64,000 nt of DNA from Sporosarcina luteola (GCF_023715585.1 NZ_JAMBOK010000001.1:620001-684000), one strand, 5' to 3'. Counted from the first letter of the stretch, positions 18,051-27,389 are shown. Translations and numbers: made by a program. Notes: generated by a model not told the origin, from the letters alone.

Positions 18051-18072
18051 GGAAATCCCCTTTTCAAATATC

Positions 18073-18675
18073 TTATGACAACCATTTCGGCGGCGTGTTC
18101 TTGGACCAATAAATATCTCCAAGAGAATGATGTACAGTAAAATTGTCTTCTGCAGTATGGTAATGGAAGTTATAGAAATAGCCGTCCAGCGGCCTTTTCT
18201 CTGTCCTAACATGAAAACGGATCAAGTCTTTGTCACTCACAGTGTCAGAAACGTGAAATATTTTCTCTGCGTAATCCCCGGAAGGAGTCTCAGTAATGGA
18301 AAGCATGCTATTCTCCAGTCCTCCGGTAGAGGCGACCGTCTGTTGAATAACCTCTTCAATCTTCGGGTAAATATTGCTATCAAATTCTTTTTGAATGACG
18401 GGACCGATTCTCGAACCGAATTTCAAATATGCCAATTCCTTGGCAGGTTGCAATAGAGCTTCTTCAATTGAAAGTGTATGTCCAAATGAATCTCTCTCAA
18501 AAATAGAATCCTCAAGACCTAACTGTAAGTCATGTTTGGCGCTAGTCGGAATGCCCGTTTGCCTTGCGTCGTCTTTCGGTTGCAGGTTCGTCCAAATCTC
18601 ATGGGTAGGAGGTATAACACCAAGCGTCAGGACCGCGACGAGTGCAATGATAAGTTTTTGTGAATATTTTTTCAT
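18073..18675 (-). CDS. ypjP: YpjP family exported protein
   Basis: 200-residue protein of the YpjP family with an N-terminal signal/anchor helix (~6-22, KKYSQKLIIALVAVLTLGV) and a soluble domain ending with YNFHYHTAEDNFTVHHSLGDIYW, the region best conserved with B. subtilis YpjP. Function unknown; probably extracytoplasmic. Its location next to thyA/dfrA on one side and ypiP-brxA on the other repeats the B. subtilis order, supporting orthology. Confidence 0.85.
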   Translation of the reverse strand: MKKYSQKLIIALVAVLTLGVIPPTHEIWTNLQPKDDARQTGIPTSAKHDLQLGLEDSIFERDSFGHTLSIEEALLQPAKELAYLKFGSRIGPVIQKEFDSNIYPKIEEVIQQTVASTGGLENSMLSITETPSGDYAEKIFHVSDTVSDKDLIRFHVRTEKRPLDGYFYNFHYHTAEDNFTVHHSLGDIYWSKNTPPKWLS

Positions 18676-18863
18676 CAGGCCACCTGCTTTTTATTATGTA
18701 TTTCGAAATTTCCCATTACTTAATTGCTAGTACTACAACTCTTCAATATATCAATGGCTTACTCATATTACGAAATAGACTTGAAAAGGTTTCATATTTC
18801 TTAAATTCATTGTACAATAAAAATGAAGATAATTGTGAGGTTTTATGAAGGAGGTTTTTATAA

Positions 18864-18941
18864 ATGAACGTAGAATTACTTATGGGAATCGGAATGCTCG
18901 TACTCGTCCTTTATTTAAGCTCATTGAACTTTACAAATTGA
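18864..18941 (+). CDS. 25-residue single-span membrane micropeptide
   Basis: ATG at 18864, stop TGA at 18939-18941, preceded by AAGGAGG with 9-10 base spacing, one of the strongest ribosome sites in the window. The peptide starts MNVELLMGIG and ends LYLSSLNFTN; its centre is an uninterrupted hydrophobic stretch long enough to span a membrane. A strong hairpin terminator starts 4 bases after the stop, so it is a complete mini-gene. I do not recognise a family. It lies between ypjP and ypiP, both on the opposite strand, and is the only plus-strand gene in that stretch. A TACAAT -10 at 18813-18818 is a possible promoter element. Confidence 0.7.
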   Translation: MNVELLMGIGMLVLVLYLSSLNFTN

Positions 18942-18944
18942 TAC

Positions 18945-18987
18945 AAAAAGCCGTCCATCCTAAAAAAACGGAATGGACGGCTTTTTT
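18945..18987. terminator. Bidirectional terminator between micropeptide gene and ypiP
   Basis: GCCGTCCAT (18950-18958) pairs perfectly with ATGGACGGC (18973-18981). AAAAA on the left and TTTTTT on the right allow use from both sides; the ypiP stop is at its right edge. Confidence 0.85.
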
Positions 18988-19772
18988 CATCTGGATAAGT
19001 AACCGAAATGGAACTTTGTGTTCGGCCTAATTTTACGATGCATGTTGAATTGGCTGAATACGTTTGAGTCGAACCTGTCTTTCACGACAACGCGTCGGTT
19101 GCATACTCGGAAAGCTTCCTGCATCCACTTTTCAGTCAAGGAAGTATGTACACCTGCTTGCCGAAGAGGCTTGAAATTCGATGATTCTACGATCGGAGCC
19201 TGAAACATCGGGTCGATGTACACAACATCCCACGATCGATCGGGCTGATTTGCTAAGAACGCAATCGCTTCAGAATGAATGACTTCAATCTTCTGCATGG
19301 CCATCTCCAACGCCTCGAAATTGGCAGGAAATCTTCGAAGCCCTGTTTTAACTACAAAAGCAACAGTCGGATCCGCTTCCAATCCTACGCATTTCCCTTC
19401 TTCCCCTATTATATAGGAAGCAACAATACTATCTGATGCCAATCCTAGCGTACAGTCAAGGAATGTATCCCCTTCCGACAAGTCTCCAGCCTCTATAAGT
19501 GGATCCATTTCACCTTTCAATATGCGCTTAAGACGAAAAGCCGCTGAATTCGGATGGAAAAAGAGCGGTTGTTCCATTCCCTCCCGGAAAAGCTCATAAC
19601 GGTCTTTACCTGCAACAAGGACATCGGCTTCGTATTCTCGCTTCATGCGTTCAACGGACCGCTTCTTCCTTTCGACAATCGGAAAACCGAGCTTCGAACT
19701 TGCAATCTCTGCTAATTCATACGTCAGCGGATCTGGTCTTCCTGCCGTCGTGATGATTGTTTTACTTCGCAC
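18987..19772 (-). CDS. ypiP: Class I SAM-dependent methyltransferase (YpiP/RsmJ-like)
   Basis: 261-residue Rossmann-fold methyltransferase. N-terminal segment AGRPDPLTYELAEIAS with an ERKKRSVERMK stretch, then the SAM motif DTFLDCTLGLASDSIVAS near 103-120 (DxTxGLxxD type), acidic VGLEADP, and VYIDPMFQAP near 185 (motif IV, DPMF as in RsmJ 16S rRNA m2G methyltransferases). The Bacillus YpiP family is annotated only as a putative methyltransferase; rRNA as substrate is inference from the RsmJ-like motif. It overlaps the brxA stop by 11 bases, so the two are co-translated. Confidence 0.85.
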   Translation of the reverse strand: MRSKTIITTAGRPDPLTYELAEIASSKLGFPIVERKKRSVERMKREYEADVLVAGKDRYELFREGMEQPLFFHPNSAAFRLKRILKGEMDPLIEAGDLSEGDTFLDCTLGLASDSIVASYIIGEEGKCVGLEADPTVAFVVKTGLRRFPANFEALEMAMQKIEVIHSEAIAFLANQPDRSWDVVYIDPMFQAPIVESSNFKPLRQAGVHTSLTEKWMQEAFRVCNRRVVVKDRFDSNVFSQFNMHRKIRPNTKFHFGYLSR

Positions 19773-20199
19773 AAACTTGTTCTAGAACGCCGCTCAGATG
19801 CTCTTTTATCTGTTCCATTTCAAAATTCTCGATCTGCTCCCTCGGAATGAAGTAGGCAAGCGCTCCGTCTTTCCATACAGCGATGGAAGGTGAACTCGGC
19901 GGAACTTCAGGGAAATAACTTCTCATCGTCTCTGTCGCTTCTTTGTCCTGGCCGGCAAACACTGTAAATAGATGATCTGGTTTATTTTCCGCCGTAAGCA
20001 GCGCCTCTCTCACCGCTGGACGGGCTAGTCCTGCTGCACATCCGCATACAGAATTGATGACAACCAAAGCAGTGCCTTCTAGAGTTTTCATTGTATCTTC
20101 CACCTCTTGGGCTGTTGTCAGCTCAGTGAAGCCCGTTTGAACGAGTTCTTCCCTCATTGGTTTAACAATACTCTTCATATATTCATCGTACGCATTCAT
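19762..20199 (-). CDS. brxA: Bacilliredoxin BrxA/YphP
   Basis: 145-residue thioredoxin-fold protein of the DUF1094/BrxA-BrxB family with the CGC motif (Cys52, Cys54). It removes bacillithiol from bacillithiolated proteins, resolving mixed disulfides after oxidative stress; this implies that the organism makes bacillithiol. TTG at 20220 would extend the frame, but ATG at 20199 has AAGGGGA 8 bases upstream and matches the family N-terminus (MNAYDEYMK). The adjacent ypiP overlap repeats the B. subtilis ypiP-yphP pair. Confidence 0.94.
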   Translation of the reverse strand: MNAYDEYMKSIVKPMREELVQTGFTELTTAQEVEDTMKTLEGTALVVINSVCGCAAGLARPAVREALLTAENKPDHLFTVFAGQDKEATETMRSYFPEVPPSSPSIAVWKDGALAYFIPREQIENFEMEQIKEHLSGVLEQVCAK

Positions 20200-20307
20200 G
20201 GTCCATTCCCCTTTCGACAAGTCAATACTCTCGGTATCATTCTACAATGAAAACAAAGCAATTTCATGTTTTCAATATTTACTGTACGTGTGTACAGCTC
20301 TAGTAGT

Positions 20308-21444
20308 TTACATAATATTATTATGTGTGTTGATTTCCGTCATCTGCTTCCAGATGGATCCTTTAGCCTCTTCACCTTCAGTAATTCTTGCAATGGCCAT
20401 CCTCACTTGCAGCTTCACTTCGAATTCCGTATCGTTTTCTGCCTCATGCAATGCAGGTAAAGATTTTTCGGTCCCGGATTCGTATAGAAACATGGCAGCA
20501 CGCCATCTGACAAGTTTGTTCCTATCTTTCAACGCTTCCATGGCAGCATCCTCAAAACCGGCAAACCCTAAATCACTCATGCAATCGCCTGCCGTTCTGC
20601 GGACTGCCCAACTCTTATCTTTCAACGCCTTTTCTACATATAGGATGACAGACTCGTCCTCGATCATGCCGAGATAGACCGTTGCAAGACGGCGAATCGA
20701 CATCTTTTCGTCCTCCAATGCCCGATCAAGTAATGGAAGATCCGAAACATCCGGATCCGGCATCTGGTCAATCAGTTGGAAACGTTTTTCCCATTCTGGC
20801 ACGTTGAAATCTGATAACGTTACTTTTCGCTTCCGTTCTTCCACATTGCTTTTTCCCTGTGCAGATTGACGAATAATTTCACGCAATCGGTCATCAGGAT
20901 AGGCGGCTTCAACTTCCAGAACTACAGTTTCACCTATTTCCTGCATCTCACCATACCGGATGCCATAGTCAGACCATTTCCGAAGGAGGATATAGTTTTC
21001 CACCTCGGTGCTATGGACTTTTTCCATCGCATCCTGAAAACGTTGGCTTAGACCCAATCTCAGTTCGGAATCGCTATCGAAAACTTTCACTTGAAGGGGA
21101 ATATCCTTATACGTTTGGACGTGGACATACACTTCTCCGAAATGATCATCAGGTGTCTGTTCAGAATCTTTATCAACAAGCACAGATTCATCATTGAAAA
21201 CAGCTTGCACTTCCGACAGGATGTCTTCCCAAGCGATATTGCCTATTCGTTCGACCGCCATGAAATCCATGACGTGGTAGATTCCTTTGACCCCTTTGAT
21301 TTCAAGTATTTTCGATACTGGGTGAGGTGCACCATCGGCATCTTCTTTCTTATAGTTATGGCTGACACCCATAGGCAGTGTTTCGTCCAATACGATCTTC
21401 ATTGAATTCGGACTTGGTGTCGGTTCTATCGTTACAATATTCAT
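20308..21444 (-). CDS. ypgR: CvfC/YpgR: Nfu N-terminal domain plus HEAT-like repeats
   Basis: About 378 residues. The first ~90 are an Nfu/NifU N-terminal domain (EPTPSPNSMKIVLDETLPMG...VSKILEIKGVKGIYHVMDF), lacking the CxxC Fe-S scaffold domain. The C-terminal ~180 residues are HEAT/PBS-lyase-like repeats (LLDRALEDEKMSIRRLATVY, VEKALKDKSWAVRRTAGDCM, AMEALKDRNKLVRWRAAMFL). S. aureus CvfC (conserved virulence factor C) has this architecture. Biochemical role is not settled. ATG at 21444 is chosen over the longer frame because AAGGAGAGGAG precedes it and the Nfu domain begins there. Confidence 0.9.
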   Translation of the reverse strand: MNIVTIEPTPSPNSMKIVLDETLPMGVSHNYKKEDADGAPHPVSKILEIKGVKGIYHVMDFMAVERIGNIAWEDILSEVQAVFNDESVLVDKDSEQTPDDHFGEVYVHVQTYKDIPLQVKVFDSDSELRLGLSQRFQDAMEKVHSTEVENYILLRKWSDYGIRYGEMQEIGETVVLEVEAAYPDDRLREIIRQSAQGKSNVEERKRKVTLSDFNVPEWEKRFQLIDQMPDPDVSDLPLLDRALEDEKMSIRRLATVYLGMIEDESVILYVEKALKDKSWAVRRTAGDCMSDLGFAGFEDAAMEALKDRNKLVRWRAAMFLYESGTEKSLPALHEAENDTEFEVKLQVRMAIARITEGEEAKGSIWKQMTEINTHNNIM

Positions 21445-21461
21445 ATCGTAAACTCCTCTCC

Positions 21462-23348
21462 TTAGAATCGGGATAGTTCCTGTAAATATTCCCATCGTTC
21501 GAATAAACGCTCATATTCAGCATTCAAGTCATCCAGCTGTTTCGTTAATTCACTCAAACGGTCGTAGTCTGATCCCGATGCGACCATTTGTGCTTCTGTC
21601 GACGCAATCTTCGCTTCTACATCGGCAATGTTTGATTCGATGGATTCCCATTCCTTCTTCTCAGAATAGGTCATCCGTTTTTTAGGGGCAGCTTGTTCCG
21701 GCTTATGTTCAACTTGGGATGGTTTTATGGATACGGAATCATTTTTTCTGGCATTCTCCATTTCCAAATAGTCCGAGTAAACGCCATAAAGGGTTTCGAT
21801 CGTACCTGAGCCGTCCAGCACCCAGAGCTTTGTTGAAGTCCGATCAAGGAAAAAGCGATCATGCGAAATAGTCAACACAACACCTGGAAAGGAATCAATA
21901 AATGATTCAAGCACTGAGAGAGTTTCGATATCGAGATCGTTCGTCGGTTCATCGAGTAGCAGTACATTCGGCTGCTCCATGAGCAGTTTCAACAAATACA
22001 GCCGCTTCCTTTCACCACCGGACAGCTTGCCGATCGGGGTACCATGGGAAGAAGAAGGGAACAGGAAACGTTCCAGCATTTGAGTCGCCGATATCCGCAC
22101 TCCGCTGCCGTCTTCAATATCATTTGAAGTTTCCCTTATATATTCGATGATCCTCTTGTTTTCGTCCATTTTCGGAAGATGTTGATGAAAATGGGCAATC
22201 TTCACGGTTGATCCCATCTCAATGGTACCGTTGTCCGGCTGAAGATCTTTCGCGAACAGTTTCATAAGTGTCGATTTTCCAGCTCCGTTCGGACCGACGA
22301 TAGCAATACGGTCACCCGATTGCAAAATACAGCTGAAGCGATCGATGATTTTTTTCTCGCCGTAAGCTTTTGTGATCGCATCTGCTTCGATCACTTTCTT
22401 GCCCAAACGGGATGTTTTCAAGGACACGTCCATGTCAACCGTAGGTCCCTCTTTCTTCAAATTCTCCTGAAGTTCTTCAAAGCGTCCAATCCGCGCCTTC
22501 TGTTTCGTTGATCTGGCTTTGGCTCCGCGCCTGATCCACTTCAATTCCGTTCGGTATCGATTGCGCATTTTTGAGTCGGTCGCTTCCGCCATTTCTTCCC
22601 GAAGTGCCTTTGATTCCAAATAATCGGCAAAATTTCCCGTATGGGTGTAGAGTTTGCGGTCGGCCAATTCATAAATATGCGTGGCCACTTCGTCCAGGAA
22701 GTACCGGTCGTGGGTAATGAACATGACAGCGCCTTGCTCACCCTTCAAGTATTCCTGGAGCCAAGTGATCGAATCGACATCTAAATGGTTCGTCGGCTCA
22801 TCCAGAAGCAAAAGATCTGACGGTTCGATGATCACTTTCGCTAATGCTACACGCTTCTGTTGCCCTCCGGATAGCTCGCCCATCTTTTTATCGAATGAAT
22901 CAATCCCTAATTTTGTTAGGACCATCCTCGCTTTTGTATTCAAGTCCCACGCCGATCTTGCATCCATCTCATTTTGCAGCCGTGAGAAATGTTCCTGATT
23001 TTCGGCTGAAGAAGAATCGTTGGCGAGTTGCGCTAATGCATGCTCGTATTCCAAATTCAATTTAATAATCGGCGCATCAGACATAAAAACTGTTTCCATA
23101 ACTGTTTTATCCGGGTCGAGCTTAGGTGATTGAGGTAAATAAGAAATGCTATATTTATTCGGATGCTCTTTCGTGATCGCGTCCGCATCCTCTAACCCCG
23201 CTATAATTGAGAGGAGCGTAGACTTCCCTGTTCCATTTATCCCAATCAAGCCTACTTTATCGCCACTCAAGATCGTGAAGGAAATATCACGGAACAACGT
23301 TTTTTCCCCAACACTTTTTGTTAGGTTTTCAACAATCAATTGGCTCAT
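21462..23348 (-). CDS. ABC-F ATPase, Uup/YfmR type
   Basis: Soluble ribosome-associated ATPase of about 628 residues with two ABC domains: Walker A GINGTGKST and GPNGAGKST, signatures LSGGQQKR and LSGGERKR, Walker B LLLDEPTNHLD and LLLDEPTNDLD, the ABC-F linker between them, and a C-terminal coiled coil (~560-628) as in Uup. B. subtilis YfmR, of this type, helps ribosomes through polyproline stalls with EF-P. No membrane segments, so it is not a transporter. The frame reaches 23405; ATG at 23348 (MSQLIVENL) fits the family start. Neighbouring cvfC begins 17 bases beyond its stop. Confidence 0.92.
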   Translation of the reverse strand: MSQLIVENLTKSVGEKTLFRDISFTILSGDKVGLIGINGTGKSTLLSIIAGLEDADAITKEHPNKYSISYLPQSPKLDPDKTVMETVFMSDAPIIKLNLEYEHALAQLANDSSSAENQEHFSRLQNEMDARSAWDLNTKARMVLTKLGIDSFDKKMGELSGGQQKRVALAKVIIEPSDLLLLDEPTNHLDVDSITWLQEYLKGEQGAVMFITHDRYFLDEVATHIYELADRKLYTHTGNFADYLESKALREEMAEATDSKMRNRYRTELKWIRRGAKARSTKQKARIGRFEELQENLKKEGPTVDMDVSLKTSRLGKKVIEADAITKAYGEKKIIDRFSCILQSGDRIAIVGPNGAGKSTLMKLFAKDLQPDNGTIEMGSTVKIAHFHQHLPKMDENKRIIEYIRETSNDIEDGSGVRISATQMLERFLFPSSSHGTPIGKLSGGERKRLYLLKLLMEQPNVLLLDEPTNDLDIETLSVLESFIDSFPGVVLTISHDRFFLDRTSTKLWVLDGSGTIETLYGVYSDYLEMENARKNDSVSIKPSQVEHKPEQAAPKKRMTYSEKKEWESIESNIADVEAKIASTEAQMVASGSDYDRLSELTKQLDDLNAEYERLFERWEYLQELSRF

Positions 23349-23561
23349 AACAACACATCCATTTCTACTAACTGCATATCTACATGATAGCTCATATTCA
23401 AACATTTTTGAACGCAGACGAACCGTTCTTCACAAAACAGGTCCTACAGAAAAATATTCCAACAGATATTTCAATATAAATCTAATTTTAAAAATAATAG
23501 AGGTATCAGAAAACATTATATTGTCAGGGTAAAAACAAATTTAAAATTGTCCATTTTTATT

Positions 23562-23591
23562 TTGACAATATAATTAATTTGTCTATATAAT
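23562..23591 (+). promoter_or_regulatory. Sigma-A promoter of the peptide transporter gene
   Basis: TTGACA (23562-23567), 18-base spacer, TATAAT (23586-23591): both hexamers match consensus. It is 31 bases from the transporter ATG. Confidence 0.75.
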
Positions 23592-23621
23592 AATGAAATA
23601 CTAAAGGAGGCAACATTTCAA

Positions 23622-25115
23622 ATGTCACAGATAACGAAAAAGCAAATTGTTGAAAGTGTTCCCCAAAAAGGGTTCTTCGGGCATCCAAAAGGCCTTTTCA
23701 CTTTGTTTTTCACAGAATTTTGGGAACGTTTTTCCTATTATGGAATGAGGGCAATCCTCCTCTTCTACATGTACTATGAAGTTACCAAAGGCGGACTCGG
23801 CATTAGTGAGACTACAGCACTTTCCATCATGTCCATATATGGTGCACTCGTCTATATGTCCGGCATAATCGGAGGATGGCTTGCAGACCGTCTGTTCGGA
23901 ACGTCAAAAGCCGTGTTCTACGGCGGAATTCTGATCATGTTTGGCCATATTGTCCTTGCAATGCCAGGAGGAGCGACAGCGCTCTTCATCTCAATGGGAT
24001 TGATTGTTCTTGGGACAGGTCTATTGAAACCGAACGTTTCCAGCGTTGTCGGAGATTTGTATGATATAAACGATAATCGCCGTGATTCCGGCTTCAGTAT
24101 CTTCTATATGGGAATTAACATGGGTGGATTCCTCTCTCCTTTGATTGTAGGGGAGATCGGATTGAAATATAACTTCCATCTTGGATTCAGCATCGCTGCA
24201 ATCGGGATGTTCTTCGGACTTGTCATGTTCATGTTGACGAAAAAGAAAAACTTGGGTCTTGCCGGTACGCAAGTCCCGAATCCATTGAAGCCTGAAGAAC
24301 GCAAACGCTTCATGTTGACTACTTTGGGGGCTGTAGTTGTCTTAGTCATCCTTATGGTCATTTCCATTCCTAGAGGATGGCTCACATTTGACTCCTTCAT
24401 CGGGCTTGTAGGGATCCTTGGATTCTTAATTCCTTTCTGTTATTTCATCGTCATGTATCGAAGCAAAAAGACGAATTCGGATGAAAAATCAAGAATACTT
24501 GCATACATTCCATTATTTTTGGCTTCTGTCATGTTTTGGTCGATTGCAGAACAAGGTTCAACGATTTTGGCGCTCTATGCAGACAAGCGAACGAACTTAG
24601 ATGTTTTCGGCTTCCATATTTCGCCTGCATGGTTCCAATCGTTTAATCCATTGTTCATCATCGTGCTAGCACCGGTCTTTGCCTGGTTGTGGATTAAAAT
24701 GGGGAATCGCCAACCGACGATACCACAAAAATTCTCGTTCGGTATTCTCTTTGCAGGACTTTCGTTCATTGTCATTCTGTTGCCGGCCTATTTCGGTGGA
24801 GCGGATACGCTTGTGAATCCACTTTGGCTTGTACTAAGCATCTTCATTGCAGTATTAGGCGAACTTTGCCTTTCACCGGTTGGATTATCCGCAACGACAA
24901 AACTTGCGCCGGCGGCCTTCTCCGCGCAGACGATGAGCCTATGGTTCCTATCGAACGCAGCGGCACAAGCATTGAATGCACAGCTAGTGAAGTTTTACTC
25001 CGCTGAAACAGAAATGATGTATTTTGGGATCATTGGCGGTGTGGCGATCGTGTTAAGTCTAATTCTATTCGCCATCTCTCCAGTTATTTCTAAGTTTATG
25101 AAGGGTGTCCATTAA
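23622..25115 (+). CDS. dtpT: POT/PTR2 family proton-coupled di-/tripeptide transporter
   Basis: 497 residues, about 14 hydrophobic segments. POT hallmarks: ExxER-type motif in FTEFWERFSYYGMRA (~30-45), GGWLADRLFG (motif A), and PTR2 signature FYMGINMGGFLSPLIVG near 165. It imports di- and tripeptides with protons, as DtpT of lactococci or YclF of B. subtilis. AAGGAGG lies 11 bases before the ATG, a slightly long spacing. It has its own consensus promoter and terminator, so is a single-gene unit. Confidence 0.93.
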   Translation: MSQITKKQIVESVPQKGFFGHPKGLFTLFFTEFWERFSYYGMRAILLFYMYYEVTKGGLGISETTALSIMSIYGALVYMSGIIGGWLADRLFGTSKAVFYGGILIMFGHIVLAMPGGATALFISMGLIVLGTGLLKPNVSSVVGDLYDINDNRRDSGFSIFYMGINMGGFLSPLIVGEIGLKYNFHLGFSIAAIGMFFGLVMFMLTKKKNLGLAGTQVPNPLKPEERKRFMLTTLGAVVVLVILMVISIPRGWLTFDSFIGLVGILGFLIPFCYFIVMYRSKKTNSDEKSRILAYIPLFLASVMFWSIAEQGSTILALYADKRTNLDVFGFHISPAWFQSFNPLFIIVLAPVFAWLWIKMGNRQPTIPQKFSFGILFAGLSFIVILLPAYFGGADTLVNPLWLVLSIFIAVLGELCLSPVGLSATTKLAPAAFSAQTMSLWFLSNAAAQALNAQLVKFYSAETEMMYFGIIGGVAIVLSLILFAISPVISKFMKGVH

Positions 25116-25133
25116 TTAAATAACATCTTAAGT

Positions 25134-25163
25134 AGCAATGCCGTCACTGGCATTGCTTTTTTT
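25134..25163 (+). terminator. Peptide transporter terminator
   Basis: AGCAATGCC (25134-25142) pairs with GGCATTGCT (25149-25157) over a 6-base loop, followed by a T-run. Confidence 0.85.
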
Positions 25164-25248
25164 ATTTTCAATAGATTGTTCTCCTCAGAAAATCAAAATG
25201 ATATGATAGAATTGAAAGTTAATTCTGTTACGGAAAAGGGGATTGATT

Positions 25249-26265
25249 ATGATTTTGGGACTGGCATTCATCTTGGCTTTGGTTTTGTTTCTACCCTTTA
25301 CAATCCCGTTCGTCGAGCGCAATTTGGAAGTGTTCCTTTTCGTCATGGGAATCGCAGCGGTCGTAGTCAGCGGAGTGTTGAATAAGGAATTGGTGTTGAA
25401 AGCACTGGAAGATCCAATACATATTACGATTGCCGTCATAGTGGCTGGCCTCATTTTCAAATGGTTGCAGAAGCCTTTTGAAAAAATGATCAAAGGAGTT
25501 AGCCGGATATTGCCTTTCAGACTATTTTTAGCGCTGATCATCATAATCCTCGGAATCGTTTCAAGTATCATCACGGCAATCATTGCAGCTCTTGTTTTAG
25601 TTGCGATTGTTAGTGTTTTGGAACTGGACCGCAAATCGGAAGTCCGTTTTGTCATACTCGCCTGCTATTCGATTGGGATGGGGGCTGTATTGACTCCGAT
25701 CGGCGAACCGCTATCCACGATCGCAATTAGTAAGTTGGATGAAAATTTCTTTTATCTTTTAAGACTTATTGGCCCTGATGTCATTCCTGGATTGATTGCT
25801 TTTGGCTTATTGGCAATTGTTTTAATCCGCCCAGTCAAAAGGTCCGGGGGCTTGAAGGCGAACCAGGGGAAAGAATCGTTGTTGGATATCCTGATCAGAG
25901 GCTTCAAAGTTTATCTATTCGTCATGGCGTTGACATTATTGGGAGCAGGTTTTGAACCGTTCATAAAAAGATTCCTGCTGGACTTGAACCCCTATATCCT
26001 GTACTGGATTAATATGATTTCTGCTGTACTCGATAACGCAACGCTTGCAGCAGCAGAAATTAGCAGTGAAATGGACGAACCTACAATTAAGGCAATTCTA
26101 CTAGGTCTACTCATCAGTGGCGGGATGCTAATCCCCGGAAATATCCCGAATATTATCGCTGCTGGAAAATTGAATATTAAAAGTGTTGAATGGGCAAGAT
26201 TCGGAGTGCCTATCGGTTTGATTGCAATGGTCATCTATTTTATTGTCATTGTTATCTTCGGATAA
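25249..26265 (+). CDS. DUF1646 putative cation/anion transporter
   Basis: 338-residue polytopic membrane protein (about 10-11 helices) of the DUF1646 family, a distant member of the ion transporter superfamily with NhaD/ArsB. Family-type elements are VLTPIGEPLSTIAISKL near 160-175 and the C-terminal DNATLAAAEISSEMD and GGMLIPGNIPNIIAAGK, re-entrant-loop-like repeats expected to line the ion path. Substrate unknown. ATG at 25249 is 7 bases beyond AAGGGG; TTG at 25243 is an alternative. Single gene with a bidirectional terminator. Confidence 0.8.
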   Translation: MILGLAFILALVLFLPFTIPFVERNLEVFLFVMGIAAVVVSGVLNKELVLKALEDPIHITIAVIVAGLIFKWLQKPFEKMIKGVSRILPFRLFLALIIIILGIVSSIITAIIAALVLVAIVSVLELDRKSEVRFVILACYSIGMGAVLTPIGEPLSTIAISKLDENFFYLLRLIGPDVIPGLIAFGLLAIVLIRPVKRSGGLKANQGKESLLDILIRGFKVYLFVMALTLLGAGFEPFIKRFLLDLNPYILYWINMISAVLDNATLAAAEISSEMDEPTIKAILLGLLISGGMLIPGNIPNIIAAGKLNIKSVEWARFGVPIGLIAMVIYFIVIVIFG

Positions 26266-26308
26266 AAAACGGTCAGTCACTGGATAATCCAATGGCTGAC
26301 CGTTTTTT
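26264..26308. terminator. Bidirectional terminator between DUF1646 and proline dehydrogenase genes
   Basis: AAAAACGGTCAG with flanking TCA...TGG pairs with CCAATGG...CTGACCGTTTTTT; the central CGGTCAG/CTGACCG stem is perfect. It ends both convergent genes. Confidence 0.8.
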
Positions 26309-27275
26309 ATTTTTTGCTCGTTAGACGTCCCAGCAGGAATGCCCCGGCAGCTAAGCCGATCATTGTATTTGTTTTCTTTGTAAACACCTGTTTTACGACT
26401 AAGTTCATATTTTGAGGCCTCTCAGCAAGGCGGCGCATGAAATATCCGTACCAATCTTGGCCAAACGGAACGTATGTACAGAAGTTATACCCTTCTTTAG
26501 CCAATTCCAATTGCATGTCCTTCCGGAAACCATATAACATTTGAAATTCAAACTTTTCGTTCGGGATATTGTTGTCTTTAACGAATTGCTTCACATGGTT
26601 AATGACATTATGGTCATGTGTCGCAATGGATGTGAATTTACCGTTCAGTAAATGCCATTCGATTAATTCAATATAATTCTTATCGATTTCCTGCTTGTCT
26701 TGGTATGCGACTTCCGCGGGTTCTTTATAGGCTCCTTTGACGATTCTGAGCCGGTAGTCTTTATGCTTGTGCAAGTCTTCCTCAGCGCGGAAAAAGTAAG
26801 CTTGGATGACCGTTCCGATATTGTCGTATTTTGTTGAAAGTTCGTCCAAAAGATTGAAGGATGGCTGGAGTCGAGCATGATCTTCCATGTCGAAATTGAC
26901 AAAGATCCCGTATTTATTTGCCGCAGCAACGATCTCTTCAATATTTCCCTTACAGAAATCATAGTCGATGTCGAGCCCAAGTTGGGAAGGCTTCAGCGAG
27001 ATATGCGCATCCACTTCATTTTCATGGATAGCTTCAATGACTGCTAGAATTTGTTGTTTTGCAGCAACCGCTTCCTCCTTCTCGAAGACGAATTCGCCTA
27101 GATTGTCGACAGTACAAGAGATGCCATGTTTGTTCAATTCCTTGATGCTTTCAATCGTTTCAGCAATGTTTGTTCCCGCTACGACGTTCTGCGCGCCCAT
27201 TTTCAAACCATATTTTTTCGCAGCAGTATTCAGAAACTGGTTTTGGGATAGGCCCATAAAGAAATCTTTTAACAT
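26307..27275 (-). CDS. Proline dehydrogenase (monofunctional, FAD)
   Basis: Oxidises proline to pyrroline-5-carboxylate, passing electrons through FAD to the membrane quinone pool. 322 residues, TIM-barrel PRODH of the Bacillus PutB/FadM type. Signatures: HISLKPSQLG, NFDMEDHAR, GTVIQAYFFRAEEDL, RIVKGAYKEPAEVAY, IATHDHNVI, FEFQMLYGFR and the substrate-arginine helix YGYFMRRLAERP. A short hydrophobic C-terminus (TMIGLAAGAFLLGRL) may touch the membrane. ATG at 27275 is 8 bases from GAGGAG; the one at 27281 is only 2 bases away. No pyrroline-5-carboxylate dehydrogenase gene is adjacent. Confidence 0.94.
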   Translation of the reverse strand: MLKDFFMGLSQNQFLNTAAKKYGLKMGAQNVVAGTNIAETIESIKELNKHGISCTVDNLGEFVFEKEEAVAAKQQILAVIEAIHENEVDAHISLKPSQLGLDIDYDFCKGNIEEIVAAANKYGIFVNFDMEDHARLQPSFNLLDELSTKYDNIGTVIQAYFFRAEEDLHKHKDYRLRIVKGAYKEPAEVAYQDKQEIDKNYIELIEWHLLNGKFTSIATHDHNVINHVKQFVKDNNIPNEKFEFQMLYGFRKDMQLELAKEGYNFCTYVPFGQDWYGYFMRRLAERPQNMNLVVKQVFTKKTNTMIGLAAGAFLLGRLTSKK

Positions 27276-27389
27276 TTCCATTACTCCTCATTAATAATTT
27301 ACTTTTCACCAAGCATTATATCATAGCAACCACTTTTCACCATCATATTTTGCAATTTGAGTTTATAATTATAGTATACTCGCAGTTGT

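Larger units (their letters stand above)
17486..18072. other. 587-base intergenic region with repeats and IS-like residue
   Basis: No coding region is supported. It holds, from left: an inverted repeat 17542-17600 (AACGTCCTT/AAGGAC with flanking A and T runs) that may end transcription; a GC-rich interspersed repeat at about 17742-17885; and, next to ypjP, a tail (18009-18050) containing AGAGGCTGTCCCAAAAGTCA, a sequence type often found at transposon ends or after genes in Bacillaceae. This is a local hot spot of repeat insertion. Confidence 0.55.
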
